A stretch of DNA of 54,568 bases from Fragilaria crotonensis (GCA_022925895.1 JAKSYS010000414.1:1-54568); one strand, 5' to 3'; shown: positions 9,903 through 20,967, numbered from the stretch's first letter. Numbers and translations: made by a program. The notes: generated by a model not told the origin, from the letters alone.

Positions 9903-12269
9903 TCACCTGCTCTCAAGCTTAGTGACTCGCTTTGTCAATTCAGCGAGTCCTTTGATTGCTGAGGATCCGGCACTCGCTGCGCCGTCAGCAATCGATCGTG
10001 CTTTTGTCACGTCTGATACCGCCTTATCAACTTGTGACTTTATTCCACTCATCATCGTCTCCATGCGCTCAACTTTGTCAAAACCCGAATTGGTAGCCAA
10101 GAACTTCACATATTCGGCTGAAATAGCCGGATGATTTTCAAAATTGACTTCCAAGTATGTGGCCATGATGTCATGAGTTCGAAAGCAGGACCACAGCACA
10201 TGTGCACAAATGGATGCCGGCTCCTCTACGTTCATTGCCACAACAACTCCCTCTTTTGGGGAAAACAAGTCCTCGCAAATACGATCCAGAATCTTCATGG
10301 TCAGAGACCACCCTTGCTCCGCCGTAAACTTGGATGCGGACACCAATTTGTCATAAATTGTGTCCACAAAAGCCAACATCTGCGTCAGGAAAGTAATCGT
10401 CGCGTTCAAGCACATAGTTGCTAACAACTGACCCTTTGGATCGCCGCCGAGAACATATCCAATGTCTTGCGAGATGGTTAAGTGCAGCAGATTCATCCGC
10501 TCAACAATGTGGTTGTGCACTCCTTCACCGCCGGTTTTCCAGACCTTGTGATCTGTCAACTTGTTCAACTTAGATTTGTTGCGGTCTGTCGACATAGACA
10601 CCTGTCCTTTGTGAAACAGTCGAGGACGTTTGAAATACAACGCCTTGATCGCTGCGGCTTCAGCTCCAGTTGCAATCCGCAACTTTACTCTCGACTCCAA
10701 CGTCTTAAATTGACTGTCGGCCTCCACATCATCAGACCCGAAGACTCTATCCAACATAAGAAGGGGATCCATAATAAGTCCATAACGATTGCTCGGAAAA
10801 TTGACTTTTATCCATTCTTGACAGTCCAAGATAGATCGCCAGCCCAGTCCGGCAAACTTGACAGACTTATCTTCGTGTCCGGCCCTTAGCAACCCGACAT
10901 CATCACTCACGCGCTTCAAGCCCTGAGTGATTTCCAAGAGTCTCGCCTCGAGTGCTGTGCTCAACGGTGCTCCACTCGTTTCCGGTGTCACGACAGGTAA
11001 GCCTCCGCTCCTCTTGCTCTCAACGTGGCTTGAGTCCAACATACCCATGAGTTCATCCATTTCATCAGAAAGAGTCGCTTTAGATGGGGATTTGATCCCA
11101 TTGACTCTTGTCTCAACCAACTCTGCTTCCAAGGCCTCGACCTTAGTCTTTAGACTAACTATTTCTCCCGAGGCCTCCTTCATCCGCCCCGACATCATGA
11201 CGAGCACCTTCATCATCTTAGCTGACGGTCCCGCTTTAGACAATTTGGAACACTCTTGCGCCAACGCTTTCAACTCATCTTGCATTGGGTTTATGACTCC
11301 TTCAATAGTCTTCAACCCTCCTGTCACTCGAACCACTTCCTCCGCAACAAAAGAAGTAGCACTCCAAAGTGTGGGCGCGTCAAATTGCATGTCCAACTCA
11401 ATTGGCTGACCGACTGATGTCTGAACATTTTGAACCGCTCCGGACACAGATCTCAAGTCCCGTTCGTTTGCCAAGAACCGTTTATGAGACAACTCAGCAA
11501 CCGCTTCCAACGCCGAGCCCTGAGACACCACACTCGACTCCAATCGCGAAACAATTCTGGTAAGCAGCCCTTTCGCCATTGTATTCGAAATGACGTCATC
11601 AAGCTCCTTGCTCAAGTCCTCTGGTAAAGTCCTCACATGCCCGATGAGCTCAAGATTTCCTAACGCACCACCCTCGTCGCTAATGGTGAAGTCCTTTCGC
11701 TTTTTAGAGGGTGTCCTGTAATTTGAATTCTCGTTCAGGAAGGAGACTTCTTTCTTAATCTCGTCCACAGTGGCGTCTGCGTCATCAGCATTTTCAACTG
11801 CTCTGAACGCAAGTCTCCATTCCACCAGCGTCATCTGCTGCCTTTCCCACTCATCTTTTACCGTATTGGGAATGCGACGGGCGTCGATGCTGGGCTGAGA
11901 GTAAATGATACTATTGCTTTCTCCTCCTCGGCATATAAAATAAAATGTTTCCTTGTTCCCCTGGAACGAAATCTTCGCGTCTCCATGGGAACTGACGCCG
12001 CAGTTTTTCTTAATACAAAACGATCCTCCACCTTTGCCCACAATACCAAAACACACAGAACGATCGGAACCAGTCACACGTACGACAGAATACGCTTTGC
12101 CACCCGATCTCGTACCTTGAACTCCGCTCCTTGCAACCCCCACCACACGAGCCGCCGCAGACGGCGAGGGAGAGCTAGAAGAAGCACTCGCCCCACCGGG
12201 CACCACCACAAACGAGACGCCGGTAGCGTCGTCCATAAGAGAGTCCAGGACGGAGTCAATGTCCGACAT
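9903..12269 (-). CDS. gag-like ORF1 of the DIRS-type element
   Basis: This 788-codon open frame is the first gene of the element. Its ATG lies 12 nt inside the inner edge of A1, so A1 supplies nearly all of the 5' leader. After a low-complexity Ser/Ala/Pro stretch there is a Cys/His cluster (VCFGIV...SFCIKKNCGVSSHG...FYFIC, about residues 70-112) that could bind zinc. A basic patch (KKRKDF) and several long helical, coiled-coil-like segments follow, the last ending in GLAELTKRVTKLESR. The position before RT and the predicted coiled coils fit a nucleocapsid/gag role. I see no retroviral CCHC knuckle, so the function is inferred from position. Confidence 0.75.
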   Translation of the reverse strand: MSDIDSVLDSLMDDATGVSFVVVPGGASASSSSPSPSAAARVVGVARSGVQGTRSGGKAYSVVRVTGSDRSVCFGIVGKGGGSFCIKKNCGVSSHGDAKISFQGNKETFYFICRGGESNSIIYSQPSIDARRIPNTVKDEWERQQMTLVEWRLAFRAVENADDADATVDEIKKEVSFLNENSNYRTPSKKRKDFTISDEGGALGNLELIGHVRTLPEDLSKELDDVISNTMAKGLLTRIVSRLESSVVSQGSALEAVAELSHKRFLANERDLRSVSGAVQNVQTSVGQPIELDMQFDAPTLWSATSFVAEEVVRVTGGLKTIEGVINPMQDELKALAQECSKLSKAGPSAKMMKVLVMMSGRMKEASGEIVSLKTKVEALEAELVETRVNGIKSPSKATLSDEMDELMGMLDSSHVESKRSGGLPVVTPETSGAPLSTALEARLLEITQGLKRVSDDVGLLRAGHEDKSVKFAGLGWRSILDCQEWIKVNFPSNRYGLIMDPLLMLDRVFGSDDVEADSQFKTLESRVKLRIATGAEAAAIKALYFKRPRLFHKGQVSMSTDRNKSKLNKLTDHKVWKTGGEGVHNHIVERMNLLHLTISQDIGYVLGGDPKGQLLATMCLNATITFLTQMLAFVDTIYDKLVSASKFTAEQGWSLTMKILDRICEDLFSPKEGVVVAMNVEEPASICAHVLWSCFRTHDIMATYLEVNFENHPAISAEYVKFLATNSGFDKVERMETMMSGIKSQVDKAVSDVTKARSIADGAASAGSSAIKGLAELTKRVTKLESR

Positions 12270-12281
12270 GGGAGAAGAAGA

Positions 12282-12711
12282 GAAATTAAAAACTGCTTGA
12301 TGGCTTCGCTAGCGATAGGCCTTGGATGTACGGTCCGAAGATAAAAGCTAGGGCCAAAAAGAGTGAACAAAGAATTGTCCTGCTGTCTTGAATTCATTGC
12401 TTGGTCGTGAAGAGTCTCGATCAAGTAACTGGTAACCAGGTTCGACGAACCCGGTTGCCTCTTTGAAAACAGCCATCGAGTAACCTTTGTGGCTTGGTTC
12501 GTGCTTCCTCAGAAGCCACTCCTCGTATTTTCGTTTTGCTCCTTATTTTGACCATCTGTCCGTGACACAGAGTCATGATAGAATCTCAGACCTGATGGTA
12601 ATATAAGTTAGCGAAACATGAGAGAGCAAGTCGAGTCGCTGTACGATCTTAGTTACCGGTGTACTGTCGTTTGTCTCACAGTATCCAACTTGACCTGTAG
12701 GTACGCGAAGG
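12282..12711 (-). repeat. split direct repeat A1 (5' terminus of the DIRS-type element)
   Basis: This 430-bp block is the partner of A2 at 3384-3813. It forms the 5' end of the element and presumably holds its promoter and 5' leader, since gag starts 12 nt inside it. Its outer end is CGAAGG, followed by host sequence CATCTGG. Confidence 0.92.
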
Positions 12712-13310
12712 CATCTGGAAAGGTCAAACCGATACTACTGGTACTCTTTTAGGCAGACCCGGGTACTAGTACTAGTACACCCACGCAAATGTTGAAGCAC
12801 GTTGAAACTTGATACTGCAGGGAACGTATGATACACATAATTAACGCATTTGCAGGGCAAACTACATAACTGAGAGGAGACGCTTCGTCCTCACGTCCTC
12901 ACGTCCTCACTGGAGACTGGAGGAGATGGATTGGCCGGAGAGCGACAACAGTAGACTCACTCTCTCCACTTGCAACTTGCAAGTAGTAGTAGCGTACATG
13001 CAATATACAGTACGTCCATGTTCTGTATGATACACATATGATATCACATATCCGTTCTCCTGACAACGTCACAACTCACAACTCGATATCCTTACGTGTT
13101 GTAAACTCTCTTAGTACTAGCTAGTGACACTAGAGCACGTGCTACTGTTTATAACTGTATATCTGGAAGTGACAAGGTAGTGTAGTACTCCAGTACACGC
13201 TATCAGGCCCAAGGGTTATGACGTTATGACTTTCGGTGGTGTGCCTAAAGATACAATCATGTCTCCTTGTATCAAAGATCAAAGAGAGCTGTCCCGGTTA
13301 TAATACATAA
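12712..13310. other. intergenic, low complexity
   Basis: No gene is seen. The region contains GTACTAGTACTAGTAC-like palindromes near 12765, and an 8-bp unit CGTCCTCA repeated three times at 12886-12910. Confidence 0.5.
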
Positions 13311-15891
13311 GTGAATTCCCTGCATTTTTTACCACTAAAAAATGCAACACTTGTTGGCATGCTTAACATTCCTGCTACTGGCATACTGCTGTTATTTCAC
13401 ATTTGCCATGTACCATGTTATGAAGAGCAACTTGTACTGCTGGAGGAGGCAGGCTTTGTGTCACCAATGACACTGCCATTTCTATTGGAGCAGCAGTTGA
13501 AGTACAACCTGAGCATTCATGGACTCAAGCGTGAAACAGCAAAAGAAAATGCGGATCAGACATAGAGGGCATGATTGTTGTCATTTCAAAACCTACAAAT
13601 AAAGTGGCGGATTGTTTGCGGACTGTTTTCAGTTTGTTCTCATGTTTCTCTGCTGCAGAGGAAGGCACCCCAATGAAGTTCTTCCATACTTGTGACCGTG
13701 ATATATTTATTTGAGCTGTCAGTTTTCCATGGTCATTCTTCATATGCCAGCAGGTACTGGCTGAAAAACGGACAGACAATCAGCACACATTTGTGTATGT
13801 GCAAAGTACATGATGCGCCGCATGAACTTCTTCCAGTTGTTTGGCAACATACAAGTGATGCTGAGTACTCCGAGCACCTCGGATAATACCTCTGCGGTCT
13901 AAGTAGCCATGAAACCACATCGTATTCTTTCCTTCCCCCCACATTGGATAGTGCCCTCCTACAATCCAGTAAACGACCGAGAAAATAAATAGTATGCATT
14001 GCAATCAAGAATGCAAAAAATATGGTTGCCCAATGTCCAAACAGCATTGGGGTACCTGTTGGCATTTGTCACCTTGTTTGCCTCTAATTGATTGCTTGCT
14101 TCATCTGCTCAGTACATCCATCGCATGCAAGTCATCATCAATCAATGACTACACTCTTCACTGGCTAGTATCTGCTGGTATTCCAGCACCTCATGTCAAA
14201 TAGTCAACCCTGATGGCATCACTCCTTGGACTTGGTCAAACTTTGTCAGCACTACGTGTTAATGAACAAGAATATACACATGCAAGAAGCAGGGAGTTTT
14301 TAGGCTTTAGAATTGTGAGGTATCAAGAATCAACAATTTAGTACTTGTCACCCAACAATTGTAGACATTATTGATGAATTCAGGTAAAATGGTATTCAAG
14401 ATTGAAGTGCAGGTGTTGGTGCTGCAGATATTGGTAACAGTGGTGGACAGGGGCACGACTGTACAGACAGCATCTGTCTGGGATGTACTACTCTGAGTAC
14501 TACCGCAGAAGTTTGGCTGAAAACTGTGGCTGCTAGGCATGCTGGTTGTACAGTTGGTGAGAACAGTGCAGGGATTCAAAACTAGTAAGTGAAACAATTT
14601 TGCAATTTCTTACCTGCAAGGTTCTCCTTGCCCGAGAAGCTGCACAGATCATCAAGCTTCACTAGAGGCCTGTGTAGTTAACAATCAAGAAGGCCATGGG
14701 CAAGATTCCTTTAGTGCTCATGCCTGACATTGTGAACAATTTGAATGACCTGGTGATGAAAATGGAGTTGCGTCTTGAGAACAAGTAATAGTAGTCATGC
14801 AAACAACAGCCAAGGTGCATCACAATGATTGGGATGTTTCCAGCATGTTGGCAAAGTGCTAGTTGAACAGGAAGATGATCAAGAAATGAGCACAGACTAC
14901 AAGTAGAAGGGACAGGTACCCATCACAGCAACCCATGATGTGAACCTGCCTTGCGCTGAAGATCTGAAATGCCTTTGTGGAAAATGGTGGTGCTGCATTC
15001 CATTGGGAACTGTGCCTTTGACAACATCATTGTTGTCATGGTCCACCAGCACATACAGTTATTGAGGTCGTCCCAGCAGCAGGAAGCATTGATGATAACA
15101 TAGTAATACTATTCTCCAACAGCAAAGATAAATAGTGGCTGCTGTTGCGTTACAGCCTGTAACTAGTTCTTTTGTTGCAGTATTGCAGTATTGCAGTATT
15201 GCAGTTTTGCTTTTCCTTTGTCAAACATGTATGATGATGAGAACATAAATGAGAAACAGAATATGAAATTGAAACAGCACACAAAATGACAAAAGGACTG
15301 CCATCATGTGAACCCTCCTCTTTCCTACCAAATTAAAGAACTGCAGGATTACTCGCCTCTCATTCAGGTAGGACCGCTGGGGCATGGTGCTGTATCAAAT
15401 GGTATGGAGGAGTATTGATTAAATTGATAACAAGCAGCGCCAGCAGCATGGTGTCAGAAGACGATACTAATACTAGATGTGAATTGCTGGTACTACGACT
15501 ACACCACATCTATAGATGCAGCAATTACTTAAGTCTCTTGGGTCATTTGTTTCTGTGTTTTAGAGTTCAGTGTTTCAGCTTTCAGGCTTGTCTGCATAGT
15601 GTTGATCTGTTGACGCATTTGTAAATGTTGTCCATTTTTTTTGTTTTCTTTTTTTCCATCCTACTAAGCATCAAAAATGTATGTTCGACTGTCGATCCGA
15701 GGATTCTGGATTCCCATTGTTTGACCAATTGGATTACGTTTGGATAACTTGAATTCTACTACCGCACTCTCCTACTAGTAGTAGTATGGTAGTCGTACAA
15801 GGAGTAGTATACTTGGAGATCAAATATATGTCATGGATGGTATGTTTGCATATCTATTTGTTTAAAGTTTAAATTCGAAACAAAACCCACC
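13311..15891. other. gene-poor tract with fragmentary frames, possible mobile-element relic
   Basis: There is no intact gene here. Short frames on both strands (for example 13311-13565 plus, 13733-14065 minus, 14307-14597 minus) have no recognisable domain. Base texture differs from the neighbouring genes, with many TGCTG, CAGCA and GTTG words. Several stretches look like decayed coding sequence (for example an open run near 14220-14320 plus), but none could be assigned to a family. A tandem GTATTGCA run lies near 15180-15205. An old transposon remnant is the best guess. Confidence 0.35.
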
Positions 15892-16323
15892 ATGGATATT
15901 TGGGATGACGACTACATTGCCGAAGCAGTGTTGTTGATTATGCAGGATTCTGACACTACTGACACCTCTGACTCTGACTTTGACACTGACTCCTCTGACG
16001 ATGAGGATGAGTACGAAGCATTTGTAACTTCTTACTATGCTTGGCGTATTAGATATCTGAATGGAATGGCGCCAAATGGACCAGTCGGCGTCATTGCGAC
16101 CGAACCAAAGACCAAGATAGTCAATGGCAAGCTGTATCATTTCTGCATGAACCATAACAAAGGAAGGGGGGCGTGGGTGGTTCATCACCCTACGAAATGC
16201 AAGAACCCGCGCCACAAACCTGAAGAACCCGAGACCGAACATCAAGGCACGAAACGCTCACTCGCAATGGCTTTCGAAGCCGAACAGGACGCAGCTGCCG
16301 ACGATTTCTCCGACGAGGAATAG
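15892..16323 (+). CDS. small acidic protein with gag-type Cys/His motif
   Basis: A 143-residue single-exon frame whose ATG sits in a good context (CACCATGG). The N-terminal half is strongly acidic (TDTSDSDFDTDSSDDEDE). The middle carries KIVNGKLYHFCMNHNKG followed by AWVVHHPTKC, a Cys-His/Trp-His-Pro-Cys arrangement. From memory it resembles the zinc-binding tail of gag regions in diatom copia-type retrotransposons. The C-terminus is acidic again and ends FSDEE. No RT, integrase or LTR accompanies it, so it is either a gag relic or a domesticated single-domain gene. Family recognition is from memory and only moderately certain. Confidence 0.6.
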   Translation: MDIWDDDYIAEAVLLIMQDSDTTDTSDSDFDTDSSDDEDEYEAFVTSYYAWRIRYLNGMAPNGPVGVIATEPKTKIVNGKLYHFCMNHNKGRGAWVVHHPTKCKNPRHKPEEPETEHQGTKRSLAMAFEAEQDAAADDFSDEE

Positions 16324-16773
16324 GAAATAGGCCAAGACGATGTATGCAGTTCCTCGAGAGGAGGTTGAATCTCAAATGACAACAGCAAAGTCGCAAATTG
16401 GATGTTCCAGGGTACCAATCCATTCGGACCGAGCGACTCCTCGCGTCCCAAAATCACTCCGATGAAACGACCACTGACATGTCATGTGGCGATGATGCGA
16501 TATACTATTACCGTAGCATAGTCTATTTCCTCCAGAACACTAGAACGACTACAACGTACATTTTTTCCTGGTGTTGTGTAACGTACAGCATGTGGCGCGC
16601 TCCAATCTAACCAACGTAAGGATTGGTGCGTGAGTCGCCCCTTGCTTTCAGCGAACACTTAAATATTCTCGACGGCCAGGAGCAAAGCGTGATTTTGCGA
16701 ATTAGCATTGTTCATTTACAGCGTTATCATAGCACATGCGCGGTTCACCACCAACCCTAATAGGAGGCGGCGG
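16324..16773. other. intergenic
   Basis: Gap between the 3' ends of the gag-motif gene (plus) and PNGase (minus). Only short unsupported frames are seen. Confidence 0.5.
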
Positions 16774-18276
16774 TCAAGTTAGTAATCCTTTGTCGCAGCA
16801 GCTCGGCGGTGGATGCAAGGACGGCGTCGAATTCTGTTGTCGATTCCTCTCGCCTTTGATTGATGGTCTTAATGTCATGACTGGTGTATTTTTCGTTAAA
16901 TCTTCAATGGCAGGAAACCGATTTGGTTTCATTTCCTTCGTGTTTGGCGGCGCGTAAAAGCCAAGAATATATGTTTGTTGTTTCCATTCCTCGTACAGCA
17001 GTGGTTTGTCGACGGCAGCTTCGCATGGGTCAAGATGAATCCATTGATTGTTGTCAAGCAATATCTCAGTCCATACGTGGTCGGCCCAATCGACAATCCA
17101 TCGGGCTTCGTGACCGAGACTAGAGAGCATACGATACAGGAGCATGGGTATTCGCCGCATCGTCCTTGGCGTTTGTCGAGGACGGCCTGAGCCTTGTTGA
17201 ATCGAGGGAAGCGAGTAAACGATTGACACTTATGACATTGGTATAGCTCGGTGCGTCCCGCTTTGCCAGATATCTCGTCCTCAGAAGAAAACATATCCGA
17301 GGAAACTGCCCTCGTCATTCTCGTCGTTGTCCTTGCGAGCGTCCTCCTTGTAGGAACTGCCGCACGATCCGCATCGATCATAGTAGTAAGGGTATTGTGA
17401 TCGAAACCATTCAAGAAAGTGTTGTAGAATGCGATACTGTTCGACTCGACCTTGTTGGTGAAACGACGTGGCGATCAATTGATTCGTTTCGTTGTTGCCG
17501 TATTCACGAAACAGCCAGTTCTTGAGCGATTCCTTCGTTTCTTCTTTTTCGTCAACCAAGATACCATAAAAGCGATCGGCATAAAGATGTAGCAGGTCGC
17601 GGAATCCACCTCGTTTCTCTTTCGGCTTGTCGGCGTCGTCGCCGCGATGTTTGTCACTGTCGTAGACAGTCATGAGCTCGGTGCGATCGCACAACAATTG
17701 TCGTGTTTTCCACTTTTCTCGCAAAGACTCTCGAACCGTTGGTGAGTTCTCCATTTCCTCTTCAAATATAAGCTCCGTCTTGGCTGGTCGACCCAAAGTA
17801 TAGTTGATCCACGCTTCAAAGCGTCGCCTGGAAACGTTGAGGCCGGAATACGTTTCTTTAGATTTTGGATCCTTGTAGGATAGCAGCATCGATTTTCTTC
17901 GCTTTTTCTTCTTTTTATCTTCGTCAAGCTCTTCTGCTTTGTCGTCTTCATTGACTTTCGCCATCATGGCCTCGGAATTAAGCTTTAAATGTACGCTCTG
18001 CTGGAGTGTTGTCATGGTTGTTGTTGTGATGCTGGCGTCCTCCGCCGTGGACAACAAGGACGTCGATCGTCGTTGCGTCCACGCCAACCACAACGGAACA
18101 GACATTATTCCCGGACGTGAACGAGGATTGTATTCCAACGTGACATTCCTGTCTCGATGAATCATCGTCCGTCGATTCATCCGTTGGACCAAGTGGGAGA
18201 ATGGCATGGCACGGGTGGTTGCTGTTCGTGTCAACGCACCGATAAGGAATAATGAAATTCGCAAAAGAGTCTTCAT
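16774..18276 (-). CDS. PNG1: peptide N-glycanase (PNGase, transglutaminase-like fold), two frameshifts
   Basis: Removes N-glycans from misfolded glycoproteins during ER-associated degradation. Conserved text crosses three frames. The first (18276 to about 17300) begins with a hydrophobic leader ([18 protein letters not shown]) and ends in [11 protein letters not shown] and CGSCG. The second carries [20 protein letters not shown] and KRQGRCGEY. The third carries [19 protein letters not shown] and WIHLDPCE. All three catalytic residues are present: Cys in GRCGE, His in ADHVW, Asp in HLDPCE. Two zinc CxxC pairs are also visible. The breaks are each one base, near 17300 and at about 17145. PNGase is normally cytosolic, so the hydrophobic N-terminus is odd; it could be a signal peptide, or the true start could be downstream. 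With all key residues kept, either indel errors or a very recent pseudogene would fit. Confidence 0.85.
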
Positions 18277-18840
18277 TTTTTAAGTTACTAAGGCCATTCG
18301 TTGGATTCTTGGTAATGGAGGAGCTTGGATTGTCAACAGAAACAAGTGAAAATGTCAACCTCTGAAGCGTTGAAATCAGGATCGTTGAAGGTTGAAGGGA
18401 GAACAGTGCATATGCGGCATGCAACGTGCAGAATGCTATGGGTGTCGGAATTGACCAAAAGAACATCACGAATTTCGGCAGGCCAGGCTGACCCGGAGCG
18501 GAACTGCCTATCCCAGAAGATCAGAAGATATTGCACATTGCACACAATGAGACGCAATGACGGGTGACGGAAATACGCTATGACATGTGAAACTCGCTAC
18601 TACAGTACTTGCCAGTACCGGTGTGGTATAATAATCCAGTACAAGTATCGTAAAATGCATTAGTACCATGTACCGGCCCCTTCTATCGTTGCATATGCCC
18701 CTTGTTAAGCGCTAAGGTCACGAAGCTATATCCACGGTCGTCGATAGGGCAATGCCAACATCGTAACTAGGAAGTACTTGTACTACCGGTAGTAGTTCTC
18801 CTGCAGACTGTTGATAACACAATATTAATATTTGTGAAGT
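18277..18840. other. intergenic between PNGase and RCC1 gene
   Basis: Holds the 5' flank of PNGase and the 3' flank of the RCC1 gene, both minus strand. GTACCGGT-type palindromes cluster at 18600-18690 and 18770-18800. No gene is seen. Confidence 0.5.
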
Positions 18841-20967
18841 TTAACTTGAAAGACCCAGCATCTTGGATCTTCCTGACACTTCGTACTTTCCATACTTTTT
18901 CCACTTTTCAGCGGCTATAACAGCCTCCTTTGGTTCCGGAAGACGGTGCCAAATGTTCAAGTCCTTTAGTTGTACCGGTACTCCTAACTTGCCTTCACTG
19001 TTCGCCACCTGTTGTCCATCATCAGCACCATTGATGCCAACATTGCCGCATTGATGCAAGGTCCCATCGAGTCCAACAATCAATGCATGGACGTAGCCAC
19101 ATTCAACATCAATGGCCTTGATCGGAGCACCAGACTTTGGGTTTGTCAGTTGGACGTGTCGGGGGATGTTCACTATGCCACTGGTTTCTCCCAACCCAAT
19201 ACGACCTCCGTCAGCTTTACCCCAAGAGTAAACCTTACCGTCCGTCGCCACAGCCATGCTCATGTCAACACCAGCGCTGATTTGCATTATTTTAATGTTC
19301 TCATTCACTGCATGGAAACATAAGGATTAGCAATGAACGAGGTCATTAAATTGTCAGCACACAATGCGATCGTTCGCAGACTCACCAAACTCCATCACTT
19401 TCATGGGATACATGTGAGAGCAGTTGTCTCCGTGACCGAGCGCCCCGGTGACTCCAGAGCCGCATGTGTAAACGCCACCGCTATCGTCCAAAAGAATGGT
19501 GTGGCGATGTCCAGCACTGGCTCCCACAATCTTAACACCTTGCAATGAGTCAATCAGTTTGGGAATGCATTGGTCGCTAGCATCGTCCAAGGTCATGTTG
19601 ATCATGTCCAGGTGTTCTTGGAGAGCTTCTTGTTCACGCATTTCGCGGACAGCCGCCAAATCTTCGACACGCGGTGCCGCTGCCACAGCTCCCTCAAATC
19701 CAACATCATCGTCCAAGTCTCCACCGGCCAAGTTCGTGTCTGGGTCATGCTCATAAGGAGTGAACGACCGACCCAAAACGCCATACCGACCAAAGCCCAT
19801 GGACCAAACTTCTCCCTCCTCCGTGATTGCCAGAGTATGTCGGCACCCACATGCCACAGACAAGACACACTCATCTTCCAATCCACCTTTCTCGACTTGT
19901 TTCGGACTCACTTGCGGTCGTTTGTCGGCATGTCCTAGCATTCCTAAAAATCCGTCGCCGAACGTGAAGAGGTCACCATCGGAATTGACTGCCGCTGAGT
20001 GAATTTCTCCCGCAGACACGCACGTTATACGCATCCCATTAAAGAATGAAATGTACGTTGGCTTGATGTAATCTGGAAGTTGCTTAGCACCGCTGTAACC
20101 ATGTCCCAGTTGTCCATAGCTGCCATTTCCACAACTCAAGACACGTCCAGTGTCTGTCAAAAAGAGGGAATGCGCCACTCGGACAAGACCACCGCCCGCC
20201 GAGACTTGTACCACACGGACGCCGTATCCCAAACTTCCAAAGAGACGTTCAGGATGCGCAACATCATCGCGATGGCCCGTACCAAGCTGACCGCGACGGC
20301 CAACGCCCCAGGCGGCAGCTCCGCTTCCCCCGGGTCCAGATAGGGTGCCATCACCTCCAATCCGAGTGACAGAATGTTCAGGAGAGCACGAGGCGAATCG
20401 ACCATTGATGCAAGTGGGGAGTTCAATCGGCTTTTTTGGGTTGCCAGTTTTCAAGTGGCAGTAGCCACATACACCTTCTTCCAAAAATCTCGCGTACCCG
20501 ATGAACTCATCGCAATCACCTCGTCCTTGAGACTTTTTCTGTTTACGGGTGACGACTCGTTTCGTATCACCACCTCCATACGATGCTTCCACAATGGCCC
20601 GTGCCTCCGTCTGGTCAGGACACAAGTGCGTGTGCCTCAATCGGTCCGCAATGTAGTCGAGTCGCGCCTCGGCGAGAGCATAATTCCATGTTTGGCATGT
20701 GGAAATCACACATCCCAACTCCCTTGCGGACAAGAAGGTCCAAATTTGTCTGACGGCCACTTCTGGAAGATCAAGAATCCAACATGTACCGTCACTGCCG
20801 CTGCTTTTGTTCGCATTGGCGTCGGCCAAGGCAGCTTTCCGTGCGGCTTCGGCCGCATCGGCACGTGCCTTTTCCTCTTCCTTGGCTCTCTTTTTGGCCT
20901 CTCGTTCTTCCTTCTTGCGGGCCGCCGCCAGTTGGCGTTCAGCCTTTTCTTCTGCGGATCGTGCCAT
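18841..20967 (-). CDS. F-box-like / RCC1-repeat protein, two exons
   Basis: Predicted 682-residue protein. Exon 1 is 20967-19386 and exon 2 is 19307-18841. The 78-nt intron (19385-19308) starts GTGAGT, has a TGCTAAT branch-like site and ends GCAG; splicing keeps frame (VMEF then VNENIKIM). Domains in order: a highly charged Ala/Lys/Glu coiled coil (1-50); an F-box-like helix ([21 protein letters not shown], about 65-85); a linker with a Cys/His group (CGYCHLKTG); then RCC1 propeller repeats with typical [58 protein letters not shown] and [12 protein letters not shown]. An F-box followed by RCC1 repeats suggests a substrate receptor of an SCF ubiquitin ligase, but the partner is unknown. This is one of the few multi-kilobase host genes here with no frame break. 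Confidence 0.9.

Larger units (their letters stand above)
2763..12711 (-). mobile_element. complete DIRS-order tyrosine-recombinase retrotransposon with split direct repeats
   Basis: On the minus strand the order is A1 (12711-12282), gag-like ORF, RT, RNase H, linker domain, tyrosine recombinase, B1 (4385-3811), A2 (3813-3384), 49-bp spacer, B2 (3334-2763). This A1-ORFs-B1-A2-B2 plan is the split-direct-repeat architecture of PAT/Ngaro-type elements. A1 and A2 are both 430 bp; B1 and B2 are 575 and 572 bp, and I see only 3 nt of length difference between them, so the insertion looks young. No target duplication is seen. Both outer ends carry AGG (2763-2765 and 12709-12711), and the internal A2-B1 junction carries the same AGG, as expected if a circle integrates by tyrosine recombination. 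The pol genes are broken by three homopolymer frameshifts; gag and the recombinase domain are open. Confidence 0.93.

Noticed and set aside
2763-12711. Target site duplication of the DIRS-type element
   Set aside because: Flanks share only the AGG that is also at the internal junction; this fits tyrosine recombination better than a duplication.
13733-14065. Possible piggyBac-like transposase C-terminus (HWATIFFAFLIAMHT text)
   Set aside because: Only a vague hydrophobic pattern; no DDD residues or Cys-rich tail could be placed, so no family was assigned.
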